Shown: piece by piece, positions 25,559-34,092 of the stretch
How positions within the stretch are numbered: position 1 is the first letter of the stretch
Layout of the letters: every line of letters begins with the position of its first letter
Assembly: GCF_018780585.1 (NCBI RefSeq)
Contig: NZ_JADMJL010000047.1
Span: 1-47,322, forward strand
Origin: Methyloversatilis discipulorum
GTDB lineage: Bacteria > Pseudomonadota > Gammaproteobacteria > Burkholderiales > Rhodocyclaceae
DNA: 47,322 nt
Reading direction: 5' to 3'
Notes under the pieces: generated by a model
What the model saw: only the letters and a program-made list of their open reading frames with translations
The model's database searches: none
Told to the model about the DNA's origin: nothing
Position numbers and translations under genes: made by a program

Positions 25559-26497
25559 ATGTCCGTCCTCATCTGCGGCTCCATTGCCTACGACAACATC
25601 ATGGTCTTTCCGGACCGCTTCAAGCACCACATCCTGCCGGACCAGATCCACATCCTGAACGTGTCCTTCCTGGTGCCGGACATGCGGCGCGAATTCGGCG
25701 GCTGCGCCGGCAACATCGCCTACAACCTGAAGCTGCTGGGCGGCGAACCGCTGATGATGGCCACCGTCGGTCAGGACGCCGGCCCCTATTTCGAGCGCTT
25801 CGCGGCGCTCGGCATCCCGGTCACCCACGTGCGCCGCGTCGATGACGCCTTCACCGCGCAGTGCTTCATCACCACCGACCTCGACGACAACCAGATCACC
25901 GCCTTCCATCCGGGCGCGATGAGCTTTTCGCACGAGAACCGGGTCGGCGACGCGCAGGGCGTGAAACTGGGCATCGTCGCGCCCGACGGCCGCGACGGCA
26001 TGGTGACGCACGCGCAGCAGTTCGCCGACGCCGGCATCCCCTTCGTGTTCGATCCGGGTCAGGGCATGCCGATGTTCAACGGCGACGACCTGCTGCACTT
26101 CCTCGAACTGGCGACCTGGTGCACGGTCAATGATTACGAGGCGCGCATGCTGTGCGACCGCACCGGCCTCAGCGAAGCGCAGATCGCCGAGCGCGTCGAC
26201 GCGCTGATCGTCACCCGCGGCGGCGAAGGTTCGCGCGTCTATCACGGCGGCACGGTGACCGAAGTGGCCTGCGTACCGGCTGACGCGTTGCTCGACCCGA
26301 CCGGCTGCGGCGACGCCTATCGCGGCGGTCTGCTGTACGGTCTGTCGCGCGGCGCGGATGTCGTGTCGTCGGCCCGCCTGGCGTCGGTGATGGGGGCGAT
26401 CAAGATCGCCAGCCGCGGCGGTCAGAACCACGCGCCGACGCGTACCGAGATCGAGCGCCGCTTCCGTGCCACCTATGGCAGCACGCTCGATTTCTGA
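25559..26497 (+). CDS. PfkB-family carbohydrate/nucleoside kinase
   Basis: The 312-residue ribokinase-fold protein has the N-terminal glycine pair region REFGGCAGNIAYNLKLLGGE and the C-terminal PfkB signature DPTGCGDAYRGGLLYGLSRG, containing the catalytic Asp and anion hole. MSVLICGSIAYDNIMVFPDRF at the start is typical of adenosine-kinase-like members of betaproteobacteria. It phosphorylates a sugar or nucleoside hydroxyl with ATP; the exact substrate cannot be told from motifs. The start at 25559 is fixed by the first beta strand. Monocistronic by appearance. Confidence 0.87.
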   Translation: MSVLICGSIAYDNIMVFPDRFKHHILPDQIHILNVSFLVPDMRREFGGCAGNIAYNLKLLGGEPLMMATVGQDAGPYFERFAALGIPVTHVRRVDDAFTAQCFITTDLDDNQITAFHPGAMSFSHENRVGDAQGVKLGIVAPDGRDGMVTHAQQFADAGIPFVFDPGQGMPMFNGDDLLHFLELATWCTVNDYEARMLCDRTGLSEAQIAERVDALIVTRGGEGSRVYHGGTVTEVACVPADALLDPTGCGDAYRGGLLYGLSRGADVVSSARLASVMGAIKIASRGGQNHAPTRTEIERRFRATYGSTLDF

Positions 26498-26534
26498 CCC
26501 GGCGCACGGAAACAACTGCTCACGATTGCAGCAT

Positions 26535-26589
26535 CGCCGGTTCATTGCCGGCGCGTTAAATGAGGTGGTTTGCCGGCATCGTGCCGGCA
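26535..26589 (+). repeat. Two adjacent stem-loops after the kinase gene
   Basis: CGCCGG/CCGGCG (26535-26553, loop 7) is followed by TGCCGGCA-TCG-TGCCGGCA (26571-26589), a stem of 8 with a 3-base loop. No T-run follows, but they lie between two co-directional genes and may end kinase transcription or stabilise its mRNA. Confidence 0.45.
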
Positions 26590-26610
26590 GCGATCCGACG
26601 GAGAGATGAA

Positions 26611-27051
26611 ATGAATCGCTTGGCGCTTGCCGCGCTGATGATGGCCGGCCTGGTGCTGGCCGGCTGCCAGTCCAGCCTGTCCGGTGACACCTATTCGCGC
26701 GATCAGGCGCGGCGCGAAATGTCGGTACGCATGGGTACGGTAGAAGCCGTGCGCGCGGTCACCATCGAAGGCACCAAGTCACACGTCGGCACCGCCAGCG
26801 GTGCCGCCATCGGCGGTCTGGCCGGTGGACGCGGTTCGACCGCAGGCGCCATCGCCGGCGCAGTGGTCGGCGGCGTCGCCGGTGCATTGATCGAGGAAGG
26901 CGCGACCCGCCGATCCGGTCAGGAAATCACGATACGTCTGGACAGCGGCAACGTGATCGCCGTGGTGCAGGAAGGCGACGAGAAGTTCAACCCGGGCGAC
27001 CGCGTGAAACTGGTCGGCTCCAGCGGCAATACGCGGGTCAGCCGTTACTGA
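26611..27051 (+). CDS. SlyB/Pcp-like glycine-zipper outer membrane lipoprotein
   Basis: This 146-residue lipoprotein has a signal peptide ending in the lipobox LAGC (Cys near residue 19). A Gly/Ala-rich glycine-zipper segment follows (GAAIGGLAGGRGS, AGAIAGAVVGGVAGALIEEG), then a small C-terminal beta domain (EITIRLDSGNVIAVVQEGDE). This is the layout of the SlyB/PcpL family of outer membrane lipoproteins linked to envelope integrity. The start at 26611 follows a GGAGA site. The stop shares a base with the next start (TGATG), so the two genes are coupled. Confidence 0.87.
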   Translation: MNRLALAALMMAGLVLAGCQSSLSGDTYSRDQARREMSVRMGTVEAVRAVTIEGTKSHVGTASGAAIGGLAGGRGSTAGAIAGAVVGGVAGALIEEGATRRSGQEITIRLDSGNVIAVVQEGDEKFNPGDRVKLVGSSGNTRVSRY

Positions 27052-27425
27052 TGCCGGTCTGCGTGTGCGGCAGCGGCCGCGCGGCGGACGCCTGCTGCGC
27101 GCGCTTCCATGCCGGCGAACCGGCACCGACACCGGAGGCGCTGATGCGCTCGCGCTACAGCGCCTTCGTACTCGATCTGCGCGAGTACCTGCTGGCCACC
27201 TGGCACCCGACGACGCGCCCCGCTGCGTTGCCGCCGCCCGAGCCTGGCCTGAAATGGCTCGGGCTGGAGGTGAAGCGTAGCGCGCTGCAGGACGCCGATC
27301 GCGGCACGGTCGAATTCGTCGCCCGCAGCAAGCTGGGCGGACGGGCGCACCGCCTGCACGAAAACAGCCGTTTCGTGCGGGAGAACGGCCGCTGGTACTA
27401 CGTCGATGGAGATTTCGCGCGCTGA
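27051..27425 (+). CDS. YchJ-family protein with SEC-C zinc motif
   Basis: The 124-residue protein starts with a Cys-rich SEC-C-type motif (CVCGSGRAADACCARFH), which binds zinc, followed by the YchJ (UPF0225) fold with PEALMRSRYSAFV and a C-terminal LHENSRFVRENGRWYYVDGD. It is translationally coupled to the lipoprotein upstream. The function of the family is not established; a link to SecA- or nucleic-acid-type interactions is suggested only by the shared SEC-C motif. Confidence 0.87.
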   Translation: MPVCVCGSGRAADACCARFHAGEPAPTPEALMRSRYSAFVLDLREYLLATWHPTTRPAALPPPEPGLKWLGLEVKRSALQDADRGTVEFVARSKLGGRAHRLHENSRFVRENGRWYYVDGDFAR

Positions 27426-27440
27426 GCGCAACGGACGGGC

Positions 27441-27588
27441 GGAGATTCCATATTCAGGGGTCAGCGCTGCCGTCCTGCTGAAAACCCGACGATCCTGCGC
27501 ACCTGGGGGAGCGGCCTTCCGACCGCAACTGCGCCTGTCATCGCGGCAACACACGTTCATGCGCACTGTCGCGGTCGGAAGACCGCTC
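27441..27588. repeat. Intergenic repeat block: dispersed motif plus REP-like inverted repeat
   Basis: The 200 bp between two convergent genes hold GGAGATTCCATATTC (27441-27455), a motif that recurs near 47271, and a long inverted repeat. The arm GAGCGGCCTTCCGACCGC (27509-27526) pairs with GCGGTCGGAAGACCGCTC (27571-27588) with one mismatch. Each arm read outward begins CCTG..GAGCGG, resembling the REP palindromes of Pseudomonas and related bacteria. Two REP units in opposite orientation form a BIME-like pair. Confidence 0.65.
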
Positions 27589-27625
27589 TACAGGGCTCAC
27601 TGAGCAGAAGACCGCCCGAAACGGC

Positions 27626-27832
27626 TCAGTAATCGTCGTCGTTCGCGACCTCGTCCTCTTCATCTTCCTCGTACTCGTCGTCCGCCTCTTCGGCGACGCG
27701 GGCTTCGAGGAAGGCCTTGAAATCGTCCGGGTCACAGAACTCGTCGATGAAATCGGCGAGTACGCTGACCACCATGTCGGGGTCCCAGTCGCACTGGTCG
27801 GCGGCGTCGTGGATCAGCTTTTCGGTGCTCAT
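27626..27832 (-). CDS. Small acidic protein, unknown function
   Basis: This 68-residue protein (MSTEKLIHDAADQCDWDPDM...) has an N-terminal part predicted helical (VVSVLADFIDEFCDPDDFKAF) and a strongly acidic C-terminal tail with EYEEDEEDEV and DDDY. No catalytic motif is visible. The start at 27832 has a GGGAGAAAG site upstream. Codon use and length conservation of this kind are typical of real small betaproteobacterial genes, but I do not recognise the family. A cytoplasmic binding or buffering role cannot be separated from others. Confidence 0.7.
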   Translation of the reverse strand: MSTEKLIHDAADQCDWDPDMVVSVLADFIDEFCDPDDFKAFLEARVAEEADDEYEEDEEDEVANDDDY

Positions 27833-27893
27833 TGTCTTTCTCCCGAAGGAACACTGACGAGGGTGAGAACGGCTTTTGCAGCCTAGCACAGCC

Positions 27894-28598
27894 TCATTGC
27901 TTCGCCACCGTATCGGCGTTCTGGCCGAACAGCAGCTTGCGCGACTGCTCGTCCACGACCGGCTTGTCGCTGACCTGGGCGCCGCGCTCGTAGGCGCGCA
28001 CGGTGGCGGTGCGGGCACGTATCGATTCGAACCAGCGCTTCAGGTGCGGAAAATCGTCCAGATCCATCTGCTGGCGCTTGTGCGGCACCACCCACGGGTA
28101 GCTCGCCATGTCGGCGATCGTGTAGTCGTCGCCAGCGATGAAGGCGCGGTCCGCCAGATGCTTGTTCAGCACGCCATACAGTCGGCCGGTTTCGTCGACA
28201 TAGCGCTTGATCGCGTAGGCGATCGCCTCCGGCGCGTACTGGACGAAATGGTGATTCTGCCCGGCCATCGGCCCGAGGCCGCCGACCTGCCAGAACAGCC
28301 ATTCGAGCGCCTGCACCCGGGCACGCAGTTCGGCCGGCAGGAACTTGCCCGTCTTTTCCGCGAGATACAGCAGGATGGCGCCGGACTCGAACACCGACAG
28401 CGGCGCCCCGCCGTCGGTCGGTGCGTGATCGACGATGGCGGGCATGCGGTTGTTCGGCGAGATGGCCAGGAATTCGGGGCGGAACTGCTCGCCGGCACCG
28501 ATATTGACCGGCACGATGCGGTGCTCGACGTTCGCTTCTTCGAGGAACATCAATACCTTGTAACCGTTCGGTGTCGGCCAGAAATGAAGATCGATCAC
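27894..28598 (-). CDS. Glutathione S-transferase (YfcG/nu-class-like)
   Basis: The 234-residue GST has a thioredoxin-like N-terminal domain (IDLHFWPTPNGYKVLMFLEE, then MPAIVDH and the glutathione-gripping FESGAILLYLAEKTG) and an all-helical C-terminal domain (YTIADMASYPWV, the N-capping region). The opening matches YfcG-type GSTs, which act as disulfide reductases with glutathione. GTG at 28598 is taken as the start because it fits the family's N-terminus (IDLHFWPTPNG) and has GAGG 9 bp upstream; the longer in-frame version reaches into the opposite gene's promoter. Confidence 0.87.
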   Translation of the reverse strand: MIDLHFWPTPNGYKVLMFLEEANVEHRIVPVNIGAGEQFRPEFLAISPNNRMPAIVDHAPTDGGAPLSVFESGAILLYLAEKTGKFLPAELRARVQALEWLFWQVGGLGPMAGQNHHFVQYAPEAIAYAIKRYVDETGRLYGVLNKHLADRAFIAGDDYTIADMASYPWVVPHKRQQMDLDDFPHLKRWFESIRARTATVRAYERGAQVSDKPVVDEQSRKLLFGQNADTVAKQ

Positions 28599-28683
28599 GA
28601 TGCGCTGCCTCGGAATGAATGCCGTCGCGTCCAGCCTACCCTGCCGCCGCGGTTTCTGTCTGCCCGAGCTGTAAGCCGCCGTG

Positions 28684-28712
28684 TCGGATGGCGCACCGCC
28701 GCCACGTACAAT
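28684..28712 (+). promoter_or_regulatory. Candidate promoter of the MBL-fold hydrolase gene
   Basis: TACAAT at 28707-28712 is a near-consensus -10 box, 27 bp before the ATG. The -35 region (28684-28689) is weak. It lies in the 140-bp gap between divergent genes. Confidence 0.4.
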
Positions 28713-28738
28713 GTCGCTTTCTCGCAACTGCCTCGCCC

Positions 28739-29380
28739 ATGCTCCAGCACGCCATCATCCCGGTCACCCCGTTCGCCCAGAACTGCACCCTGCTGTGGTG
28801 CGACGAAACGATGAAGGGCGCCGTCGTCGACCCGGGCGGCGATCTCGACCGCGTGCTGGCCGAGGTGAAGCGCCACGGCATCACGCTGGAAAAGATCCTG
28901 ATCACCCACGGCCACCTCGATCACGCCGGCGCGACACAGGACCTGGCGGAACAGTTCGATCTGCCGATCGAAGGCCCGCATCCGGACGACAAGTTCTGGA
29001 TAGACGGCTTCCCGGTGCAGGCGCAGATGTTCGGCTTTCCGCCCTGTCGCCCCTTCGTGCCGACCCGCTGGCTGGCCGACGGCGACACCGTGACCGTGGG
29101 CAAGGTGACGCTGGACGTGGTGCACTGCCCCGGCCACACGCCGGGCCACGTGGTGTTCGTCGACCGCGCCGGCCGTCTGGCCCAGGTCGGCGACGTGCTG
29201 TTCGCCGGCTCGATCGGCCGCACCGATTTTCCGCGCGGCAACCACGGCGACCTGATCCGTTCCATCCGCGAAAAACTGTTCCCGCTCGGTGACGACATCC
29301 GCTTCATCCCCGGCCACGGCCCGATGTCCACCTTCGGCGAGGAACGCAAGTACAACCCCTACGTGGGCGGAAACCACTGA
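28739..29380 (+). CDS. Metallo-beta-lactamase-fold hydrolase (YcbL/glyoxalase II-like)
   Basis: The 213-residue protein has the metal-binding motif THGHLDHAG, further ligands in HCPGHTPGHVVF and GDVLFAGSIGRTDFP, and a C-terminal FIPGHGPMSTFGEERKYNPY. This is the YcbL branch of the glyoxalase II family, which hydrolyses S-D-lactoylglutathione or related thioesters with two metal ions. With a methylotrophic host, a role on S-acyl-glutathione formed from aldehydes is conceivable but is inference. The stop is followed directly by rsuA (1 bp gap), suggesting one transcript with rsuA and ruvB. Confidence 0.88.
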   Translation: MLQHAIIPVTPFAQNCTLLWCDETMKGAVVDPGGDLDRVLAEVKRHGITLEKILITHGHLDHAGATQDLAEQFDLPIEGPHPDDKFWIDGFPVQAQMFGFPPCRPFVPTRWLADGDTVTVGKVTLDVVHCPGHTPGHVVFVDRAGRLAQVGDVLFAGSIGRTDFPRGNHGDLIRSIREKLFPLGDDIRFIPGHGPMSTFGEERKYNPYVGGNH

Positions 29381-29381
29381 T

Positions 29382-30071
29382 ATGCAACTCGAACGCATCC
29401 TGCAGAGCCAGGGCTTCGGCACCCGTCGCGAATGCCGCGCGCTGGTGCGCCTCGAACGCGTCACCGTCGGTGGTGAAATGATCGACGACCCCTTCGTCGA
29501 ACTCGATCCAGAGGGCCTGGAATTCACCGTGAACGGCCAGCCCTGGCGCTATCACGAAAAGGCCTACGTGATGCTGCACAAGCCGGCCGGCTACGAATGC
29601 TCGCAGAAGCCCAAGCACCACCCGGCGGTGTTCACGCTGCTGCCGTCGCCACTGGTGATGCGCGCAGTGCAGTGCGTCGGCCGGCTCGACGAGGACACCA
29701 CCGGCCTCTTGCTGCTGACCGACGACGGCCAGTTCATTCACAGGCTCACCTCGCCCAAGCACGGCGTGCTGAAGCGCTATGTCGCGACCACCAAGCACCC
29801 GGTCGACGACGGCCAGCTCGCCGCACTGCGCGGTGGCGTCGAACTGAACGACGCGCCCGGCGTATCGGTGGCCGCGCACGCGGTCGAACAGATCGCTGCG
29901 AACCAGCTGTCGATCACGATAGGCGAAGGCAAGTACCACCAAGTCAAGCGCATGGTGGCCGCCGCCGGCAACCGCTGCGAGACGCTGCACCGCGTCGCGG
30001 TCGGCCGTCTGGAACTGCCGGCCGATCTGGCGCCGGGCGAGTGGCGCTGGATCGACCCGTCGGAGGTGTAA
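29382..30071 (+). CDS. rsuA: 16S rRNA pseudouridine(516) synthase RsuA
   Basis: The 229-residue protein has an N-terminal S4 RNA-binding domain ([20 protein letters not shown]) and the catalytic motif [17 protein letters not shown] with the nucleophilic Asp. The C-terminal signature [17 protein letters not shown] is also present. Length and layout match E. coli RsuA closely, which converts U516 of 16S rRNA to pseudouridine. RluE-like enzymes are the near alternative. It sits between the hydrolase and ruvB, and its last codons contain the GGAGGT ribosome-binding site used by ruvB. Confidence 0.88.
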   Translation: MQLERILQSQGFGTRRECRALVRLERVTVGGEMIDDPFVELDPEGLEFTVNGQPWRYHEKAYVMLHKPAGYECSQKPKHHPAVFTLLPSPLVMRAVQCVGRLDEDTTGLLLLTDDGQFIHRLTSPKHGVLKRYVATTKHPVDDGQLAALRGGVELNDAPGVSVAAHAVEQIAANQLSITIGEGKYHQVKRMVAAAGNRCETLHRVAVGRLELPADLAPGEWRWIDPSEV

Positions 30072-30075
30072 GCGC

Positions 30076-31143
<1,068 letters not shown>

Positions 31144-31150
31144 CCGCCGA

Positions 31151-31849
31151 TCAGCGCTCGCCGTCGGTCGTGCGGCGGCGCATTTCGTCGAGCGCGGAAT
31201 CGAAGCGCGCGTCGCCGGCGCGGATGTTCTCGATGTAGACCTCCCACGCCTCGACGCCCTGGCGGGCGGCGATCAGTTCGCCCGGCCGCAGCGCGAACGC
31301 GCGGTCCTCGTCGCGGGTGCGCAGCTTGGGCGGCGTGAACAGCACCAGCATTTCGCCGCGCGCGAAGACGTCCTTCGCCAGCGCGACACGGCGCGACGCC
31401 GCCGCCGGGCCGATCGAACCGTTGGGCGTGGTGACCCGGCCAGTCAGTGAATCGACGCCGGTGTAGAGCGCCGGATCGCGCGGGTTCTGGCCGGCCTCGA
31501 TCAGATCGTCGATCTGCGCCATCACCTCCTCGCGCCGCTGCGGTTCTTCGAGCAGCAGCGGGAACACCGCGGCGTTGAGACGTTTCGCGTAATCCTCGAA
31601 ATTGAGCTTCACCCGCATCGCCACCGCCTCGTCCGACACGTTGCGGCCCAACGCGTCGAAGGCCTGGACGGCGCGCCCCACCTCCTCGATGGCCACTCTG
31701 GCCAGCAGCGCGGCGCGCGCGTGGTGATGGTGACGCAGCAGCAGCGGCACTTCGTGCAGCAGCTGGCGTGCGTTGTCGATGGCCACGTCGCGGATGGTGC
31801 GCAGCAGACGGGAACTGAGGGGGATGGTGGCGAAGGATGCGGACGACAC
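31151..31849 (-). CDS. AbiV-like (HEPN-type) protein, unknown function
   Basis: The 232-residue protein is mostly helical. The segment NARQLLHEVPLLLRH...AALLARVAIEEVGRA (about residues 27-62) strongly resembles the core of the AbiV abortive-infection family, where an A..LL.dA..L repeat is followed by EEigKA. The C-terminal half (RVALAKDVFARGEMLVLFTP) is not recognised. AbiV proteins block phage production in lactococci; whether this distant relative does so is unknown. It is convergent with ruvB (7-bp gap) and appears to stand alone. The assignment is motif-based and tentative. Confidence 0.6.
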   Translation of the reverse strand: MSSASFATIPLSSRLLRTIRDVAIDNARQLLHEVPLLLRHHHHARAALLARVAIEEVGRAVQAFDALGRNVSDEAVAMRVKLNFEDYAKRLNAAVFPLLLEEPQRREEVMAQIDDLIEAGQNPRDPALYTGVDSLTGRVTTPNGSIGPAAASRRVALAKDVFARGEMLVLFTPPKLRTRDEDRAFALRPGELIAARQGVEAWEVYIENIRAGDARFDSALDEMRRRTTDGER

Positions 31850-31962
31850 GTCTTTGCTCCGGTTACGCAGATGGACATACCGGCTTGTGGCCGGCGGTCG
31901 CAGATCAGCATACCCAGCACGCTTCGACGCGTCCAGATGCCGGCACGCCTGTGCGGACTGTG

Positions 31963-33891
31963 TCAGCCGGCGAGCGCGCGCTCGATGAAATGGCGTGGCA
32001 CGCGCGTCTTCGGCACGCGACCGCCGAACCAGGCGCGCACGTCCTCGTCCAGGCCGATGCCGTGCATGTAGTTGTACAGCGCCTTGTTCAGCGCCGCGCC
32101 CATCGCGTCATGGTCGGTGCCGACCGGGTCGATGAAGCCAACGTCGTTCTTCGCAAAGGTGACCGGCGGCAGCGGCAGCAGCTGTACGCCGTAGTCCTCC
32201 GGGTGCATGCCGACCGGCGAATGCACGGTACAGGCGAAGCGGTGGAAGAAGCCGCTCTGGATGCAGCCGTGCTCGAACAGCTGGCGCACATACTCCAGCG
32301 CATCGACCGTGTCCTGCACCGTCTGCGTCGGGAAGCCGTACATCAGATAGGCGTGCACCAGAATGCCGGCGTCGGCGAAGCCGCGCGTGACGCGCGCGAC
32401 CTGCTCGACCGACACGCCCTTCTTCATCAGCTGCAGCAGCCGGTCGCTCGCCACTTCCAGTCCGCCGGAAATGGCGATGCAGCCGCTGTCGGCCAGTTCC
32501 AGGCACAGCTCCGGCGTGAACGACTTCTCGAAGCGGATATTGCCCCACCATGAAATGCTCACGTCGCGCCGCTTCAGTTCGGCGGCGAAAGCGCGCAGCG
32601 ACTTCGGCGGCGCCGCCTCGTCGACCAGGTGGAAACCGGTCTGCCCGGTCTCGGCGATGATGGCTTCGACGCGATCGACCAGCGTGCTTGCACTGGCCGC
32701 GTCGTAGCGCGAAATGTAGTCGAGGCTCACGTCGCAGAAGCTGCACTTCTTCCAGTAGCAGCCGTGCGCCACCGTGAGCTTGTTCCAGCGCCCGTCCGAC
32801 CACAGCCGGTGCATCGGATTGAGCATGTCGAGCAGCGACAGGTAGCGGTCCAGCGGCAGACCGGCCCAGGTCGGCGTGCCGACCTCATCGAACGGAATGT
32901 CCGGCTCGACGAAGTTCACGTACTTCACTGCGCCGCCGCCCTCCTCCCTTTCACGCAGGAAGGTGCGCACCAGCCGTTGTCGCGAGCGGCCACCAGCGAG
33001 GTGGTCGAGCAGCGCCAGCAGCGGCCGCTCGCCGGCGTCCAGCGTCACGTAATCGAAGAAGTCGAACACGCGCGGCTCGCTCAACTCGCGCAGTTCGGTG
33101 TTGACGAAGCCGCCGCCGAGCACGGTGACGATGGACGGATCGACCGCCCGTATCGTCTGCGCGATGCGGAAGGCCGCGTACACCGCGCCGGGAAAGGGCA
33201 CCGACAGCAGCACCACCCGCGGCGCGTGGCGCGCCAGCGCTTCGCGCGTCAGCCGGTCGAGCGCGCCGTCGACCAGTGTGGGCGTTGCAGCGAGCGCCTG
33301 CGCCAGCGGATCGAAGCTGGGCTGGCTCTGCGCCAGCGATTCGGCGTAGCGGACGAATTCGAAGCGCGGGTCGACGGCTTCGCGTATCGCATCGGCGACG
33401 TCGTTCAGGTAGAGCGTCGCGAAATGGCGTGCGCGGTCCTGCACGCCCAGCGCACCGAAGGCCCAGGCCAGCGGATCGCCGCCATCCGGGTCGATGTAGG
33501 CCTCCAGCGACTCGAAGCGCGGCCCTTCGGGCAGAAAACCGCGCGACACGATGCGGTGCGCCAGCGTCGGATCGCGCCCCTGCAGGAAGGCGAGCACCGG
33601 CGCCATGGTCGCCGCGTAGCGCGCATGCTGCGCCGCGAAACTGGCCGCGGCGCGCGGGCGCTTCTTCTGCGGCAGCGCCTCGCAGGCCTCGCGCAGCGCC
33701 ACCAGACCGTCGCGCGACAGCAGGTCCAGCACCAGCGCCAGCGCCAGATCCTCCTGCACCGCATCGACGCCGCGCGAGCGCAGGAAACCGGTCAGGTAGG
33801 CGGTGGACGGATAGGGCGTGTTCAGCTGCGTCATCGGCGGAATGACGGACAGCACACGGGGCGACGGGGTCGAGGAGGCGGGCGCGCTCAT
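31963..33891 (-). CDS. B12-binding-type radical SAM protein, unknown substrate
   Basis: The 642-residue protein has an N-terminal region with a cobalamin-binding-like Rossmann segment (residues about 215-310, VVLLSVPFPGAVYAAFRIA and IVTVLGGGFVNTELREL) and a radical SAM core with CYWKKCSFC near residue 403. Later parts include GCIAISGGLEVASDRLLQLMKKG and YLMYGFPTQT, typical of class B/E-type enzymes. No DxHxxG B12-ligand motif is obvious, so true cobalamin binding is uncertain. The start MSAPASS at 33891 is chosen over a longer low-complexity version. It is divergent from the peptide-synthesis cluster and might belong to it, but nothing proves that. Confidence 0.75.
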   Translation of the reverse strand: MSAPASSTPSPRVLSVIPPMTQLNTPYPSTAYLTGFLRSRGVDAVQEDLALALVLDLLSRDGLVALREACEALPQKKRPRAAASFAAQHARYAATMAPVLAFLQGRDPTLAHRIVSRGFLPEGPRFESLEAYIDPDGGDPLAWAFGALGVQDRARHFATLYLNDVADAIREAVDPRFEFVRYAESLAQSQPSFDPLAQALAATPTLVDGALDRLTREALARHAPRVVLLSVPFPGAVYAAFRIAQTIRAVDPSIVTVLGGGFVNTELRELSEPRVFDFFDYVTLDAGERPLLALLDHLAGGRSRQRLVRTFLREREEGGGAVKYVNFVEPDIPFDEVGTPTWAGLPLDRYLSLLDMLNPMHRLWSDGRWNKLTVAHGCYWKKCSFCDVSLDYISRYDAASASTLVDRVEAIIAETGQTGFHLVDEAAPPKSLRAFAAELKRRDVSISWWGNIRFEKSFTPELCLELADSGCIAISGGLEVASDRLLQLMKKGVSVEQVARVTRGFADAGILVHAYLMYGFPTQTVQDTVDALEYVRQLFEHGCIQSGFFHRFACTVHSPVGMHPEDYGVQLLPLPPVTFAKNDVGFIDPVGTDHDAMGAALNKALYNYMHGIGLDEDVRAWFGGRVPKTRVPRHFIERALAG

Positions 33892-33980
33892 GGTGGATAC
33901 GGCGGTGCGACAAGCCGCGCAGCGTACCCGAAGGCGCGCCGATCCGCGCAATACCTCACGACTGACCGCTCGCGGCATCG

Positions 33981-34008
33981 GTGACCACGCCTGGTTCCCA
34001 AATATTTA
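33981..34008 (+). promoter_or_regulatory. Candidate promoter of the NRPS cluster
   Basis: GTGACC (33981-33986), 16 bp, then TATTTA (34003-34008) lies in the only A+T-rich patch of the 201-bp gap between the divergent radical SAM gene and the first cluster gene, about 85 bp before its ATG. The match is partial. A GGAGAG site precedes the ATG at 34093. Confidence 0.35.
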
Positions 34009-34092
34009 CTCGGCAATTCGCTGCACACCCCTACCATCACGGCGATACGAGCGCGAAGGTCCGTCGACGCCGTACCGAGGAGAGAGGCCACG

